DNA from: Brevundimonas naejangsanensis
Lineage (GTDB): Bacteria; Pseudomonadota; Alphaproteobacteria; Caulobacterales; Caulobacteraceae
NCBI RefSeq assembly: GCF_003627995.1
Contig: NZ_CP032707.1
Span: forward strand, 669,501-733,500
Reading direction: 5' to 3'
DNA: 64,000 nucleotides
The position numbers and the translations under genes were made by a program. Positions 30,785 through 41,084 of this stretch are shown here, piece by piece. The notes beneath the pieces were generated by a model that did no database searches, was not told the origin of the DNA, and saw only the letters and a program-made list of their open reading frames with translations. Numbering within the stretch: position 1 is the stretch's first letter; the number at the start of each line of letters is the position of its first letter.

Positions 30785-30837
30785 CCGATCGATATGGGGC
30801 CGCGCCGCGGCGGCGCCATACCGATCAAATGATCAAA

Positions 30838-31506
30838 TCAGTCGAGGACGACGCCCGTCGTGCGCATGATCTCGGCGCGCAGCTCCGGCAGGCCGAAGCC
30901 CTTCTCGGACGAGGTGACGGCCACGTGCGGATAGGCCGCCGGCCGCTTGGCGATGGCCTTCAGCGTCGCCGCCTGGACCTTCTCGGCCTCGCCCTTCTTG
31001 AGCTTGTCGGCCTTGGTCAGGACGATCTGATAGGAGACGGCCGACAGGTCGAGGGCGTCCAGCGCCTCGTCGTCGACCTTCTTCAGGCCGTGGCGGCTGT
31101 CGATCAGCAGATAGACCCGCTTCAGCGTCACCCGGCCGCGCAGATAGTCGCGGCCCAGGTCCTGGAACTTCTTCACCGTGGTCTTGGACGCCTTGGCCCA
31201 GCCGTAGCCGGGCAGGTCGACCAGACGCATCCGGCCGTCCAGGTCGAAGAAGTTGACCTCGCGCGTGCGGCCCGGCTCGTTCGAGGCCCTGGCCAGCTTG
31301 TGCATGCCGACCAGGCCGTTGATCAGGCTGGACTTGCCCACGTTGGAGCGGCCGGCGAAGGCGATCTCGGGCAGGTCCGGGCTCGGCAGTTGCTCGATCT
31401 TGGCGCAACCCATGATGAAGGTCGCGGGGCGCGCGAACAGGACGCGCGCCGCCTCGATCTCGGCCTCGGCGTATTCGCCGACCTTGGGCTCGTCCGAAAA
31501 TTCCAA
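30838..31506 (-). CDS. engB: Ribosome biogenesis GTP-binding protein EngB (YihA/YsxC)
   Basis: The 222-residue TRAFAC GTPase shows G1 [15 protein letters not shown]2 within [12 protein letters not shown]3 [12 protein letters not shown]4 LTKADKLK and G5 near [11 protein letters not shown]. EngB acts in large-subunit assembly. The gene starts 4 bases after yidC and is the last member of rpmH-rnpA-yidC-engB. Size is normal. Confidence 0.95.
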   Translation of the reverse strand: MEFSDEPKVGEYAEAEIEAARVLFARPATFIMGCAKIEQLPSPDLPEIAFAGRSNVGKSSLINGLVGMHKLARASNEPGRTREVNFFDLDGRMRLVDLPGYGWAKASKTTVKKFQDLGRDYLRGRVTLKRVYLLIDSRHGLKKVDDEALDALDLSAVSYQIVLTKADKLKKGEAEKVQAATLKAIAKRPAAYPHVAVTSSEKGFGLPELRAEIMRTTGVVLD

Positions 31507-31510
31507 GCGA

Positions 31511-33313
31511 TCAGGCCTTCTTGAAACGGGCGATGAAACTGTCGATCGGGTTCTCGGCCCCGAAGCGATGCATGATCACATACTGCTGGATGATCGACAG
31601 GACGTTGTTCCACGCCCAGTAGATCAGCAGGCCGGCCGCGAACGGGGCCATGATGAAGGTGAAGACGATCGGCATCAGCTGGAAGATCTGGCGCTGCATC
31701 GGATCCTGCGCCGGCGGGTTCATCGCCATCTGCAGCCACATGGTGAAGCCGTAGACCAGCGGCAGGACGCCCAGGTGCAGCGGGCCGTTCAGCAGGCCGC
31801 CCAGCAGCGGCAGGGTGGCCGGATCCCACGGCACGGCGCCGAACAGGTTCCAGATCGTCGACGGGTCGCGCGCCGACAGGTCGCGGATCCAGCCGAAGAA
31901 GGGCGCGTGGCGCATCTCGATGGTGACGAACAGCACCTTGTACAGGGCGTAGAAGACCGGAATCTGCACCAGCATGGGCAGGCAGCCGGCCAGCGGGTTG
32001 ATCTTCTCCCGCTGGTACAGGGCCATCATCTCCTGCTGCTGCTTCTGCGGATCGGAGCCGTGCTTCTTCTTGATCTCCTCCATCTTGGGCTGGAGGGTCC
32101 GCATCTTGGACAGGCTCTCGTAGGACTTGTTGGCCAGCGGGAAGAGGACCAGCTTGACCACGACCGTCAGGGCCAGGATGGCCAGGCCGAAGTTGCCCAG
32201 GACGCCGTAGAAGAACTCCACCACGGTGAAGATCGGGCGCGTCAGGAACCAGAACATGCCCCAGTCGATGGCATAGACGAAGCGCGGCAGGTCTAGGGAC
32301 TGCTCATAGCCCTTCAGCACCTCGGCGCGCTTGGCGCCGGCGAACAGACGCTGGGTCTCCTCGATCTGGCGGCCGGGCTGTATGGTGCGGGTCGCGCCCA
32401 GCATGGCGGCTTCGTGGATGTTCAGGCCCTGCGCGTCGCGCACCGAGAAGCGGCCCTCGATGGCCTCGTTCTGGGTCGGGATCAGGGCCGCCAGCCAGTA
32501 TTTGTCGGTGATGCCCAGCCAGCCGCCGGTCGACTCCTTCTGGATGCGCGGCTTCTTGGCCCAGTCCTTGTACTTGACCTGTTCGGTGGTGAATTTGTCG
32601 TCCGAGCCGAAGGCGCCGATGGCGCCCTCGTGCAGGATCATCTGCTTGCCCAGGTCGACCGGCACGCCCTGGCGCTCGACGCGGCCGTAGGGGGCGATGG
32701 CGATGGCCTGGGTCCCCAGGTTGGCCACCGTGTCCTTGACCGTGAACATGTACTGCTCGTCGATCGAGACCACGCGGATGAAGCGCAGGCCGGCGCCGTT
32801 GTCCCAGGTCAGCTCGACCGGCGTCGCGGGGGTCAGGGCTTCGCCCTTCGTCAGCTTCCACACCGTGTTCGGGCCGGGCACGCCGCCCGCGACGTTCGGG
32901 CCGCTCCAGCCGAACTGGGCGAAATAGGCGTGCTCCATGCCCTGCGGGCGGAACAGCTCGACCGGCGGCGAATTCTTGTCCAGCGTCTCGCGGTAGCGGG
33001 TCAGATACAGGTCGTCGATGCGCGCGCCCTGCAGCGAAAGCGAGCCCTTCAGGGTCGGGGTCTGGATCGGCACGCGCGCCACCGTGCCCAGGGCCTGGGC
33101 GCGATCCTGGACGAAGACGCCGGGCGCCGGGCCGGACGGCGTCAGGCCGGCGTCGGCCGAGGTCTCGCGCGCCTTCTGCTGCTCGGCGGCGACGATCTGC
33201 GCCTGGCGCCGGCTCTCGGCCTGCGGGCGCATCACCATGAAGTAGTAGACGCCCATGATCAGGGCCGCCAACACGAAGAAGATGATGGTGTTGCGCGAAT
33301 TCTCGTTCTGCAT
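31511..33313 (-). CDS. yidC: Membrane protein insertase YidC
   Basis: The 600-residue protein has an N-terminal transmembrane segment ([20 protein letters not shown]), a large periplasmic beta-supersandwich domain and a C-terminal five-helix insertase core. The core includes [40 protein letters not shown] and [20 protein letters not shown]. It inserts proteins into the inner membrane alone or with SecYEG. Its start lies 5 bases after rnpA; the yidD gene found between them in many bacteria is absent. Confidence 0.97.
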   Translation of the reverse strand: MQNENSRNTIIFFVLAALIMGVYYFMVMRPQAESRRQAQIVAAEQQKARETSADAGLTPSGPAPGVFVQDRAQALGTVARVPIQTPTLKGSLSLQGARIDDLYLTRYRETLDKNSPPVELFRPQGMEHAYFAQFGWSGPNVAGGVPGPNTVWKLTKGEALTPATPVELTWDNGAGLRFIRVVSIDEQYMFTVKDTVANLGTQAIAIAPYGRVERQGVPVDLGKQMILHEGAIGAFGSDDKFTTEQVKYKDWAKKPRIQKESTGGWLGITDKYWLAALIPTQNEAIEGRFSVRDAQGLNIHEAAMLGATRTIQPGRQIEETQRLFAGAKRAEVLKGYEQSLDLPRFVYAIDWGMFWFLTRPIFTVVEFFYGVLGNFGLAILALTVVVKLVLFPLANKSYESLSKMRTLQPKMEEIKKKHGSDPQKQQQEMMALYQREKINPLAGCLPMLVQIPVFYALYKVLFVTIEMRHAPFFGWIRDLSARDPSTIWNLFGAVPWDPATLPLLGGLLNGPLHLGVLPLVYGFTMWLQMAMNPPAQDPMQRQIFQLMPIVFTFIMAPFAAGLLIYWAWNNVLSIIQQYVIMHRFGAENPIDSFIARFKKA

Positions 33314-33318
33314 CGGGA

Positions 33319-33747
33319 TCAGCGGTCCTGGCCGGAAGGGCGCGGTTCGGTGTCGGCGCGGGCGGGCGAAACGACCCGGTCTCCCCCATCGGGAGCCGCG
33401 CGCGGGGTTGCGAGCCTTGTAAGGGCCGATTTCACATCGTCAAGCAAGCGGTCCCAGTCGCGGTCCGCCGTGCCCATGCGGGCGATGAACACATAGTCGC
33501 ACCCGGTCCGTCCGTGCAGGGGGGTCAGCAGGCGAGCGGCCTCGCGCAGGCGCCGCTTGGCGCGGTTGCGCACCACGGCGCCGCCGATCTTGCGGGTGGC
33601 GGTGAATCCCAGGCGCACCGTCGGGTCGCCGTCCTTGCGATCCAACTGCTGGACCACCACGGCGCCGCGGGCCTGGGAAACGCCTTTGGCGGCCGCCAGA
33701 AACTGGGGCCGCCTCAACAGGCGATCGATTTTCATCAGATCGGTCAT
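33319..33747 (-). CDS. rnpA: Ribonuclease P protein component RnpA
   Basis: The 142-residue basic protein binds RNase P RNA and helps process tRNA 5' ends. Diagnostic motifs: [34 protein letters not shown] and [10 protein letters not shown] (the RNR-type motif). The C-terminus is a Pro/Arg-rich extension. An in-frame ATG four codons in (MKIDRLLRR) is an alternative start. Directly downstream of rpmH. Confidence 0.95.
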   Translation of the reverse strand: MTDLMKIDRLLRRPQFLAAAKGVSQARGAVVVQQLDRKDGDPTVRLGFTATRKIGGAVVRNRAKRRLREAARLLTPLHGRTGCDYVFIARMGTADRDWDRLLDDVKSALTRLATPRAAPDGGDRVVSPARADTEPRPSGQDR

Positions 33748-33781
33748 GCGCCCCGCCCTGAAGGGAAATGGGCGCGTGACG

Positions 33782-33916
33782 TCAGGCCGTCAGGCGCTTG
33801 CGGCCCTTGGCGCGGCGACGCGCAACAATCTTTTGACCGTTCTTGGTGGCCATCCGAGAACGGAAGCCGTGACGGCGCTTGCGCACGAGTCGCGACGGCT
33901 GATAGGTCCGCTTCAC
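33782..33916 (-). CDS. rpmH: 50S ribosomal protein L34
   Basis: From a GTG at 33916 the product is the 44-residue L34: [18 protein letters not shown]... ending [12 protein letters not shown]. The start is set by the universal KRTYQPS N-terminus; the frame runs upstream to 34129 but that part is noncoding. First gene of the rpmH-rnpA-yidC-engB group. No DnaA boxes or dnaA gene were seen beside it. Confidence 0.96.
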   Translation of the reverse strand: MKRTYQPSRLVRKRRHGFRSRMATKNGQKIVARRRAKGRKRLTA

Positions 33917-34062
33917 GGTCGGCTCCGGGTTACTGGGGTTGGCGACAGACACAAGCGTCAGCCGCGAGAGAGGCGGGCGTATAAGCGGCGACAGGACGAG
34001 AGTCAACGCCGTAGCGGATCGAGAAAGCGGCGGCGCGGCCGGAAATCGGCTATGAAGGCGCC

Positions 34063-34827
34063 GTGTCGAAGATGACGGAGCACGGTTTGGACCGGGTGAA
34101 AAGATTCCTGCCCCTGGCCGTGCTCGCAACGATGATCGTCCTGATCTTCGGCATGGGATGGAATCGCTACCTGTCGCTGGACACCCTGCGTGTGCACGGC
34201 GCGGCCTTTCAGACCCTGACCGAGCAGCATTACGCCCTGATGCTGCTGGCCCTGATGCTGATCTTCGCCCTGCTGACCGCCAGCGTGGTGCCGGGGGTGG
34301 TCTTCGTCACCGTGACGGCCGGCTATCTGTTCGGGCCGTGGGTCGGCGGCGCCGCCACCGCCTTCGCCGCCACCATCGGGGCCCTGGCCGTCTATTATGT
34401 GGGACGCACCGCCCTGGGCGATTCCCTGCGTCGCCGGGCGGCCGCCGACACGGGCTTGCTGAACAAGGTCTGCGCCGGCGTGGACAGGAACACCTTCTGG
34501 TATGTGCTGGTCGCGCGCCTGGTGGTCACCGTGCCCTTCCACATGATCAATGTGGCGGGGGGCGTCATGGCCGCGCCGTTGCGCCCCTACATGATCGCCA
34601 CCTTCCTCGGCCTGCTGCCGGCCCACGTCATCTATTGCTGGATCGGCGACAGTCTGCACGACGTCCTGGTCACGAATCCGAATCCCGACATTCGGAGCCT
34701 GTTCGCGGAGTTCTTCTGGCCCCTGATGGGGGTGGCCTTCCTGTCCATGCTGCTGCCCCTGCTGCTCAAGCTGGCGCAAAGACTGATCGACGGCCGGCGC
34801 GCCCGCCCCCGCCAGGAGGCGCCATGA
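34063..34827 (+). CDS. TVP38/TMEM64 (VTT-domain) membrane protein
   Basis: A 254-residue polytopic protein with the VTT/DedA-like core: [22 protein letters not shown] (first half quoted in part), [17 protein letters not shown] and [20 protein letters not shown]. DedA-superfamily proteins are tied to lipid scrambling or envelope homeostasis. The GTG at 34063 or the ATG at 34072 could start it. Its stop overlaps the kinase start (ATGA), so the two are translationally coupled. Confidence 0.88.
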   Translation: MSKMTEHGLDRVKRFLPLAVLATMIVLIFGMGWNRYLSLDTLRVHGAAFQTLTEQHYALMLLALMLIFALLTASVVPGVVFVTVTAGYLFGPWVGGAATAFAATIGALAVYYVGRTALGDSLRRRAAADTGLLNKVCAGVDRNTFWYVLVARLVVTVPFHMINVAGGVMAAPLRPYMIATFLGLLPAHVIYCWIGDSLHDVLVTNPNPDIRSLFAEFFWPLMGVAFLSMLLPLLLKLAQRLIDGRRARPRQEAP

Positions 34828-36314
34828 CCGAGCGCGAGGCCCTGCCCCCAAGCACCGCCGCCGCCACAATGGCCGCCGACGCCTCCCCGGCCCAGCCGCC
34901 CGCCCGGTGGGCCGCCTGGCGCGAGCGGCTGCGGCTGCGCGCCCCGGACGGCCTGTCCAGCCGCCTGCTGCTGCTGACGGCGGCCTTCACCCTGGCGGTC
35001 GCCGCCCTGATCATCGTGCCCAGCGCCGCCTCCTTCCAGGAGCGGTGGCTGATGGACCGACTGCAGGCCGCCGAACTGGCCTCGGTCGGGGTCGAGGCCC
35101 TGCCCTATTCCGCCGTCGAGGACGCCACCGCCGAACAACTGCTGAGCATCGGCGGGGTGCAGTCGGTCGTGGTCGGCGAACAGGGGGTGCGGCGCCTGCT
35201 GCTGCAGGCCCCCAACCTGCCGCGCGCGCCCGACCTGATCGACCTGCGCCGCCGCAGCCTGGGGGCGCGGCTGCTGGACCCGTGGAAGACCCTGTTCGGC
35301 CACCCCGACCGCTCGCTGAGGGTCCAGGCGACGCCGCGCTACCGCTCGGGCGACCTGATCGAGATTCTCGCCCCGGCCCAGCCGCTGAAGAAGGAGCTGG
35401 AGACCTTCCTGGTCAACAGCCTGATCATGTCGCTGCTGATCGCGGCGGTGGCCGGGGGGCTGCTCTACGCCGCCCTCTCCTTCCTGGTGCTGCAGCCGCT
35501 GCGCCGGGTCACCCGCTCGATCGAACGCTTCGCCGCCAATCCCGAAGGCCCGGCCCAGCCGCCCTCGGCCCGCCATGACGAGATCGGCCGGGTCGAGCGC
35601 GAACTGGCCCGGATGCAGGAGGAGGTGCGCCAGTCGCTGCGCTCGCGCGCCCGTCTGGCCGCCCTGGGCGAGGCGGTGGCCAAGATCAACCACGACCTGC
35701 GCAACATGCTGACCTCGGCTCAGATGGCGTCCGAGCGGCTGTCGACCTCGTCTGACCCCCTGGTGGCGACCGCCCTGCCCCGGCTGGAGCGGGCGCTGGG
35801 CCGGGCCTCGACCCTGGCGCGCAACGTCCTGGCCTACGGCAAGACCGAGGAGCCCGCCCCCCAGCGCCAGAAGATGCTGCTGGCCCGCGCCGTGGCCGCC
35901 GCCGCCGAGGATGCAGGCCTGGAGCCGGACGGGGTGCGACTGGTGCGCGACCTGCCCGCCCGCTTCGCCGTCAACGCCGATCCGGACCAGCTTCACCGCA
36001 TCCTGGTCAATCTGATGCGCAACGCCCGACAGGCCATCGAGGACGCCCCGGACCGCCACGGGAAGGGAGCCATCACGGTCAGCGCGGAGACCCGCGACGG
36101 CATGGCCGCCATCGGCGTGCGCGACGACGGGCCGGGCATTCCGCCGCGGCTGGCGGGACGGCTGTTCGAGCCTTTCGTCAGCGGCGGCCGAGCCGACGGC
36201 ACGGGCCTGGGCCTGACCATTTCGCGCGAACTGGCGGCCAACCACGGCGGCGCCCTGGTCCTGCTGGACACGGGACCGCAGGGAACGAGCTTCGAACTGC
36301 GGCTGCCGCACTGA
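34824..36314 (+). CDS. Membrane sensor histidine kinase
   Basis: The 496-residue kinase has a first transmembrane helix (LLLLTAAFTLAVAALIIVPS, about 45-65) and a periplasmic sensor. A second helix (LIMSLLIAAVAGGLLYAALS) follows, then a HAMP linker (LQPLRRVTRSIERFA), then the kinase core. The H-box is AKINHDLRNML with His290; N-box NLMRNARQAIE; G1 VRDDGPGIPP; G2 GTGLGLTISREL. No response regulator gene is adjacent, so its partner is elsewhere. Coupling to the upstream VTT protein suggests an envelope signal. Confidence 0.93.
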   Translation: MTEREALPPSTAAATMAADASPAQPPARWAAWRERLRLRAPDGLSSRLLLLTAAFTLAVAALIIVPSAASFQERWLMDRLQAAELASVGVEALPYSAVEDATAEQLLSIGGVQSVVVGEQGVRRLLLQAPNLPRAPDLIDLRRRSLGARLLDPWKTLFGHPDRSLRVQATPRYRSGDLIEILAPAQPLKKELETFLVNSLIMSLLIAAVAGGLLYAALSFLVLQPLRRVTRSIERFAANPEGPAQPPSARHDEIGRVERELARMQEEVRQSLRSRARLAALGEAVAKINHDLRNMLTSAQMASERLSTSSDPLVATALPRLERALGRASTLARNVLAYGKTEEPAPQRQKMLLARAVAAAAEDAGLEPDGVRLVRDLPARFAVNADPDQLHRILVNLMRNARQAIEDAPDRHGKGAITVSAETRDGMAAIGVRDDGPGIPPRLAGRLFEPFVSGGRADGTGLGLTISRELAANHGGALVLLDTGPQGTSFELRLPH

Positions 36315-36416
36315 GCCCCCGGGCCGCAGCCTTCCGGCCACGCAGACGTTGTTTCCTTTGAGCGCCGAAAGCGCCAAGCTTGCGACCCCGCCCGTCCGCA
36401 ACCGAGGAGAGACCCG

Positions 36417-36917
36417 ATGATTCGTCCCCTGGCCCTACGCACGGCGACGCTGGCGCTGCCCTTCGCCCTGACGCTGGCGGCGGCCGCCCTGGCGCCTCAC
36501 GCCCAAGCTCAACCCCAGACTCAGGCCCAACCGACGCAGAGCGACCCCGTGGCCGAGATGCTGCGCGCGCGCGGCGAGCGTTACCACCGCGCCCCCGATT
36601 CCGCCCAGAACCCCGACGAGGTGCGCCGCACCCAGGCCCTGAACGCCGAGATCGTCGCCCAGAACGATCTGGCCGAAAGCCAGGACCGTGCCAATCAGGC
36701 GGCCTACGCCGAGGCCCAGCGCCGCTATCAGGCCGAGATGGAGCAGACCCAGGCCGAAGCCCGCGCGGAGAACGAACGACACGAAGCCGACCTGCGCGCC
36801 GCCGACGAGGCCCAGGCCCGCTATGAGCGCGAAATGGCCGACTGGCGCGCCACCGTCGCCGCCTGCGAACGCGGCGACCGCGCCCGCTGCAACGCCGGAC
36901 GCCAGCCGCCGTACTGA
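36417..36917 (+). CDS. Periplasmic coiled-coil protein of unknown function
   Basis: A 166-residue product with signal peptide (cleavage about APHAQAQ) and a Gln-rich stretch. Residues about 70-145 form a long Ala/Glu/Arg/Gln helix (AYAEAQRRYQAEMEQTQAEA, then RYEREMADWRATVAAC) that should make a coiled coil. Two Cys near the end (VAACERGDRARCNAG) could form a disulphide. GAGGAGAG precedes the ATG. Function unknown. Confidence 0.75.
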   Translation: MIRPLALRTATLALPFALTLAAAALAPHAQAQPQTQAQPTQSDPVAEMLRARGERYHRAPDSAQNPDEVRRTQALNAEIVAQNDLAESQDRANQAAYAEAQRRYQAEMEQTQAEARAENERHEADLRAADEAQARYEREMADWRATVAACERGDRARCNAGRQPPY

Positions 36918-36927
36918 TCCCTCAAAG

Positions 36928-37075
36928 CCCTCCCCCTCGATGGGGGAGGGTTGGGTGGGGGTGGAGGCAGGCCGTTGCCGATGGCGCGCGGGAGACGGGG
37001 CGCGCCTCCTGCGTCCCCCTTGGGCGTCGCGTCCGCACCCCCATCCCCGCCCCTTCCCCCATCGAGGGGGAAGGG
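36928..37075. repeat. Paired G/C-rich palindromes, intergenic repeat
   Basis: Two hairpins face each other: CCCTCCCCC-tcgat-GGGGGAGGG (36928-36950) and CCCTTCCCCC-atcga-GGGGGAAGGG (37051-37075). Similar 'CTCCCC..GGGGAG' palindromes occur at 59362-59382 and 59822-59842, so this is a dispersed family. Confidence 0.65.
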
Positions 37076-37091
37076 AGAGGAAACCCAACAG

Positions 37092-37123
37092 AAAGGGCGC
37101 CGCCGACCTGCGTCGGGGCGCCC
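37092..37123 (-). terminator. Rho-independent terminator after nrdB
   Basis: Minus strand GGGCGCC...GGCGCCC followed by TTTCTGTT, 27 bases downstream of the nrdB stop. Confidence 0.7.
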
Positions 37124-37149
37124 TTGTTCATGTCCGGCCTCGGGTCGGA

Positions 37150-38196
37150 TCAGGCCTCGGCGGCTTCCGTGCGCCGCTTCAGCATGGAGTCGAAGCTGTC
37201 CCAGACGCCGTCGGCGCCGTGCCAGGCCCCTTGCGTCGCCGCCTTGGAGTATTCGGTGGCGCGCGCCTCGAAGAAGTTGGCGTGCTCCACGCCCGACAGC
37301 AGCGACTGAAGCCACGGCAGCGGGTTTTCCTTCACGCCATAGACTTCCGGCAGTTGCAGCTGGCGCAGGCGCCAGTCGGCGATGAAGCGGATGTAGGCCT
37401 TGATGTCGTCCGGGGTCATGCCGTTCACCGGCCCCATCTCGAAGGCCAGGTCGATGAACTTGTCCTCCATCTCGATCACCGTCTTGCAGCAGTCGACGAT
37501 GTCGTCGGCCACGGCCTTGGTGACGGCGCCCGTCTCCTTGTTGAAGGCGTGGTACAGCTTGATGATGCCTTCGCAGTGCAGGCTCTCGTCGCGCACCGAC
37601 CAGGACACGATCTGGCCCATGCCCTTCATCTTGGACTGGCGCGGGAAGTTCATCAGCATGGCGAAGCTGGCGAACAGCTGCAACCCTTCCGAGAAGCCCC
37701 CGAACATGGCCAGCGTCCGGCATACGTCGGCGTCGGTCTCGACGCCGAACTGGCCCATGAAGTCATGCTTGTCGCGCATGGCCTCGTATTCCATGAAGGC
37801 GCCGAACTCGCTCTCGGGCATGCCGATGGTCTCGAGCAGCAGGGCGTAGGCCGCGATATGGATCGTCTCCATATTGGCGAAGGCGGCCAGCATCATCTTC
37901 ACTTCGGTCGGTTTGAACACCCGGCCGTAGCGCTCCATGTAGTTGTCCTGCACCTCAATGTCCGCCTGGGTGAAGAAGCGGAAGATCTGGGTCAGCAGGT
38001 TGCGCTCGCCGTCGTTCAGATTGGCGGCCCAGTCCTTGACGTCCTCGCCCATCGGAACTTCCTCGGGCATCCAGTGGACCTGCTGCTGCTTCTTCCACAT
38101 GTCGAAGGCCCACGGGTAGCGGAAGGGCTTGTAGGCGGCCGAGGGCGTCAGCAGGCCGGGGGCGCCGGGACGAATGATGGTGGCGGGAGCGTTCAT
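37150..38196 (-). CDS. nrdB: Ribonucleoside-diphosphate reductase beta subunit NrdB (class Ia)
   Basis: The 348-residue radical-generating subunit shows the di-iron/tyrosyl set: an Asp/Glu ligand region (NDGERNLLTQIFRFFTQAD), METIHIAAYALLLE with Glu, His and the radical Tyr, and WSVRDESLHCEGIIKL with Glu and His. The C-terminal peptide FDSMLKRRTEAAEA would dock on NrdA. There is no ATP-cone. Two NrdR-type boxes lie 80-125 bases upstream. nrdA is 4 kb away in the other direction. Confidence 0.96.
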   Translation of the reverse strand: MNAPATIIRPGAPGLLTPSAAYKPFRYPWAFDMWKKQQQVHWMPEEVPMGEDVKDWAANLNDGERNLLTQIFRFFTQADIEVQDNYMERYGRVFKPTEVKMMLAAFANMETIHIAAYALLLETIGMPESEFGAFMEYEAMRDKHDFMGQFGVETDADVCRTLAMFGGFSEGLQLFASFAMLMNFPRQSKMKGMGQIVSWSVRDESLHCEGIIKLYHAFNKETGAVTKAVADDIVDCCKTVIEMEDKFIDLAFEMGPVNGMTPDDIKAYIRFIADWRLRQLQLPEVYGVKENPLPWLQSLLSGVEHANFFEARATEYSKAATQGAWHGADGVWDSFDSMLKRRTEAAEA

Positions 38197-38274
38197 CGAC
38201 AGGAACCTAGGCGAATCCGAGATGGGTGGGTTTCAAATCCACCATGCGACCACCGGCGCCCGGCGACAAGGGAG

Positions 38275-38321
38275 GACCACTATCTAGCGATCACATTTCA
38301 CTAGACCGCTAGATATGGTGT
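38275..38321. promoter_or_regulatory. Pair of NrdR-like boxes upstream of nrdB
   Basis: GACCACTATCTAGCGA (38275-38290) and, on the minus strand, ACACCATATCTAGCGG (38321-38306) have centres 31 bases apart, about three helical turns, which is the usual NrdR tandem spacing. The same ACACCATATCTAG word occurs upstream of nrdA. Confidence 0.75.
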
Positions 38322-38348
38322 TTTCATGACAGGAATCTGGGGGAGGAA

Positions 38349-38926
38349 ATGGGGATGGTTTTCACGCTTTACGGGGCTGCGGGCTCCGGCTCGGTCCCGG
38401 TCGAGGCCGCGCTGCGGCTGATCGGACTGGACTATCGCCGGGTCGAGGCCGTGACCTGGGAGGGCGAGGCCGAGCGCGACAAGGCGGCGGTCGTCAACCC
38501 GATGCGGCAAATCCCCGCCCTGGTCACGCCGCACGGGGAGGTGATCACCGAAAGCGCCGCCATCCTGATCTGGCTGGCCGATTCCCATCCCGAGGCGCGG
38601 CTGGCCCCCGCCCTGGACGATCCGCGCCGGGCGCAGTTCCTGCGCTGGATGTTCAGGCCGAGGTCAGGCGCCGCACCATCGAGCGCATCGCCGAATGCTG
38701 GCGCATCATGGACGCCCAGATCGCGCCGGGCCGCTTCCTGCTGGGCGAGGAGCTGACCGTGCTGGACCTCTATGTCGCCACGGCCAGCCGCTGGACGCCG
38801 CGGCGCCGCCGCTTCTACGCCGAGGCGCCTCGCATAGCCGAAGTTGTGCGCCGGGTCGACGCCCTGCCCGAACTCCAGGCCTTCTGGGCCGAGCGCTTTC
38901 CGTTCGAGCCCGGCTGGGAAGGATGA
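38349..38926 (+). pseudogene. Broken glutathione S-transferase family gene
   Basis: The N-terminal thioredoxin-like half (VFTLYGAAGSGSVPVEAAL, NPMRQIPALVTPHGEVITES, AILIWLADSHPEARL) ends at LRWM near 38653. The C-terminal helical half continues in another frame, in QAEVRRRTIERIAECWRIMD then FLLGEELTVLDLYVATASRW. The helices normally lying between them are missing, and total length is about 190 codons rather than 210-230. This is an internal deletion of a non-multiple of three. A sequencing error could explain the frame but not the missing residues. The gene is divergent from nrdB. Confidence 0.8.
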
Positions 38927-38929
38927 CCG

Positions 38930-41068
38930 TCAGGCAGCGTCGGCCGAAGCCCGGACGGCGGCCGCGCGGAAGGCCTGTTCGACGGCGGCGAACAGGCGTT
39001 CGTGCGTCAGCGGCTTGGCCAGATGGCCGTCCATGCCGGCCGCGAGACAGCGCGCGGCGTCCTCGGGCATGGCGTCGGCCGTGACCGCCAGGATCACCGC
39101 CGCGCTGGAGGGACCCGTCTGGCGACGGATGCGGCGGGTGGCCTCCAGACCGTCCAGGCGGGGCATGCGGACATCCATGAGGATCAGGTCGAACGCGCCG
39201 CTCGCCGCCTTGTCGACCGCCTCATAGCCGTCGACGGCCTCGACGGCCTGGGCGCCCGCTGCCTCCATCATGATGCGCAGCATACGCCGATTGGCCGGGT
39301 GGTCGTCGACGATCAGGGCGCGCAGGGGCCGGTCGACCGCCCCCGCCTCCTCCTCGGCTTCCAGGCGCAGCGCCTGCGCCTCCGACAGCCGCGCCAGGCG
39401 GGCGGTCAGGATGAAGACCGATCCGCCCGCCGAGGTCTCGCTCAACACCACGTCGCCGCCCATGGCGCGGGCGTGAAGCCGGGCCGCCGACAGGCCCACC
39501 CCCGCGCCGCCGTGCCGCCGCTGCAGGGAATCGTCGCCCTGGGCGAAGATGTCGAACAGGCTGGGCCGCAGGCTGGGCGCGATTCCCGGCCCGGTGTCGG
39601 CCACCTCGATGGCCAGGCGTTCGTCTTCAAGGCTTATCCGGACGCGAACCTGTCCCGAATCCGTGAACTTCACCGCATTGGACAGCAGGTGCCGCAGGGC
39701 GGCCCCGAGACGACGCCGATCGCCCAGCCGATGCTCGCCCGCCGCGCCCTCGAAGGCGAGATCGAAGACCAGGCTCTTGGCGGCGGCGGCGGCGGCGGCG
39801 GATTCGCAGACCTCGCGGATCAGGGGCTCGACCGCGATGGGTTCGGGCTCGGCCGCCTCCTGGCCGCGCGAGGCGTCCAGCACGTCCTCGACCAGCAGCA
39901 ACATGGCCCCGCCCGCCTCGCGGATCGCCGCGACCTGGGCCTGGGCGTCCGGGGCCAGGTCGCCACGCCTCGACAACAGGTCGGCATAGCCGCTGATGCC
40001 GTTCAGGGGGGTGCGCATCTCATGGCTCATCACCGCCAGGAAGCGCGACTTGGCGGCGACCGCCTCTTCGGCGCGCCGCCTCTGCTCCAGCGCCAGGGCC
40101 GTGCGGCGCGCCAACCGCGCCGCATTGGCGCGACGCTCGGCCATCAGGGCGCTGATGGGAAGGGCCGTCAGCGCCGCCACCAGCAGGAAGCCGTAGTAGA
40201 GCGGCATCTGCCGCAGCCTTAGGGGCGCCATCTCCAGCCCCGCCACATAGGGCACGGTCGAGGCGCTGACCGGGCCGGAGCCGACCATGGTCATCAGGCC
40301 GCTGATCGTCACCCCCGCCAAGAGCGTGATCGCCATCCACGGCGGCGACAACCGATAGGCCGCCAGCATCAGCGGCGGAAACACCATGAACAGGAAGGGC
40401 GACGACTGGCTGAAAACCACAATGAACGTCCCGGCCGTCAGGGCCAGGACGCTGACGATCTCCCACGGTGGCGACGCCTCGTCGCGGAACCTGTGCGCGC
40501 GCGCCAGCAGCAGCAGGCTGGGCGTCATGATCAAAAGGCCCAGCATCTCCATCATGAACAGATGACGCCAGGTGAAGAGCGCCCGCGTCAGGGAATAGTC
40601 TTTGAACCAGACCGCCAGCAGCACCCCGATCGTCGTGGTGGCGGCCACCGCCGGCCCCGCCGCCCCCAGGGCGAACAGCAGGACCCGGCGTGGACGACGC
40701 ATGTCCAGGGCCGCGCCGCACAGCCGCCGCGCCAGCAGCCCGGCGATGACGGCCTGCCCCAGGTTGAGCAGGGGATTGATCCAGACAAAGGGCGGTGCGT
40801 CGCCGCGCAATTCGGCGCTTACCAGATTCAGGCCGAAGCACAGCGCCAGGACGATGGCCGCCCGTCGGCGCGGCAGTTGCAGATAGGCGGCCAGAAGGAC
40901 CCCATTGGTCGGCCAGACGATCACGGCCTGAAAGGTCGTCGCGCTCCAATGGCCGATCAGCAGGCACAGCAGATACAGCAGCACATAGCCGGCCGCCGGC
41001 GGACCGGCCTCCAGACCCGCGTCATGCCGAAACGCGCGCCATCGCCCTCTCGTCGTTACTGCCGCCAC
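38930..41068 (-). CDS. MASE1-type hybrid sensor histidine kinase with receiver domain
   Basis: With a GTG start at 41068 the protein is 712 residues. An N-terminal MASE1-like sensor has about eight membrane helices (e.g. VIVWPTNGVLLAAYLQLPRR). A HisKA domain follows with VMSHEMRTPLNGISGY (His349), then an ATPase domain (HLLSNAVKFTDSG, VADTGPGIAPSL, GAGVGLSAARLHARA). A C-terminal receiver has LILMDVRMPRLDGLEA (Asp632) and Lys in HLAKPLTHE. The frame extends to 41212, but GGGGA precedes the GTG and an AT-rich promoter-like stretch fills 41085-41125. It ends 4 bases from the convergent GST remnant. Confidence 0.9.
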   Translation of the reverse strand: MAAVTTRGRWRAFRHDAGLEAGPPAAGYVLLYLLCLLIGHWSATTFQAVIVWPTNGVLLAAYLQLPRRRAAIVLALCFGLNLVSAELRGDAPPFVWINPLLNLGQAVIAGLLARRLCGAALDMRRPRRVLLFALGAAGPAVAATTTIGVLLAVWFKDYSLTRALFTWRHLFMMEMLGLLIMTPSLLLLARAHRFRDEASPPWEIVSVLALTAGTFIVVFSQSSPFLFMVFPPLMLAAYRLSPPWMAITLLAGVTISGLMTMVGSGPVSASTVPYVAGLEMAPLRLRQMPLYYGFLLVAALTALPISALMAERRANAARLARRTALALEQRRRAEEAVAAKSRFLAVMSHEMRTPLNGISGYADLLSRRGDLAPDAQAQVAAIREAGGAMLLLVEDVLDASRGQEAAEPEPIAVEPLIREVCESAAAAAAAKSLVFDLAFEGAAGEHRLGDRRRLGAALRHLLSNAVKFTDSGQVRVRISLEDERLAIEVADTGPGIAPSLRPSLFDIFAQGDDSLQRRHGGAGVGLSAARLHARAMGGDVVLSETSAGGSVFILTARLARLSEAQALRLEAEEEAGAVDRPLRALIVDDHPANRRMLRIMMEAAGAQAVEAVDGYEAVDKAASGAFDLILMDVRMPRLDGLEATRRIRRQTGPSSAAVILAVTADAMPEDAARCLAAGMDGHLAKPLTHERLFAAVEQAFRAAAVRASADAA

Positions 41069-41084
41069 GCGGATCCCCGGGTCT

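Noticed and set aside
33782..34062. Origin of replication next to rpmH
   Set aside because: No dnaA gene and no cluster of DnaA boxes; in alphaproteobacteria rpmH is not reliably at the origin.
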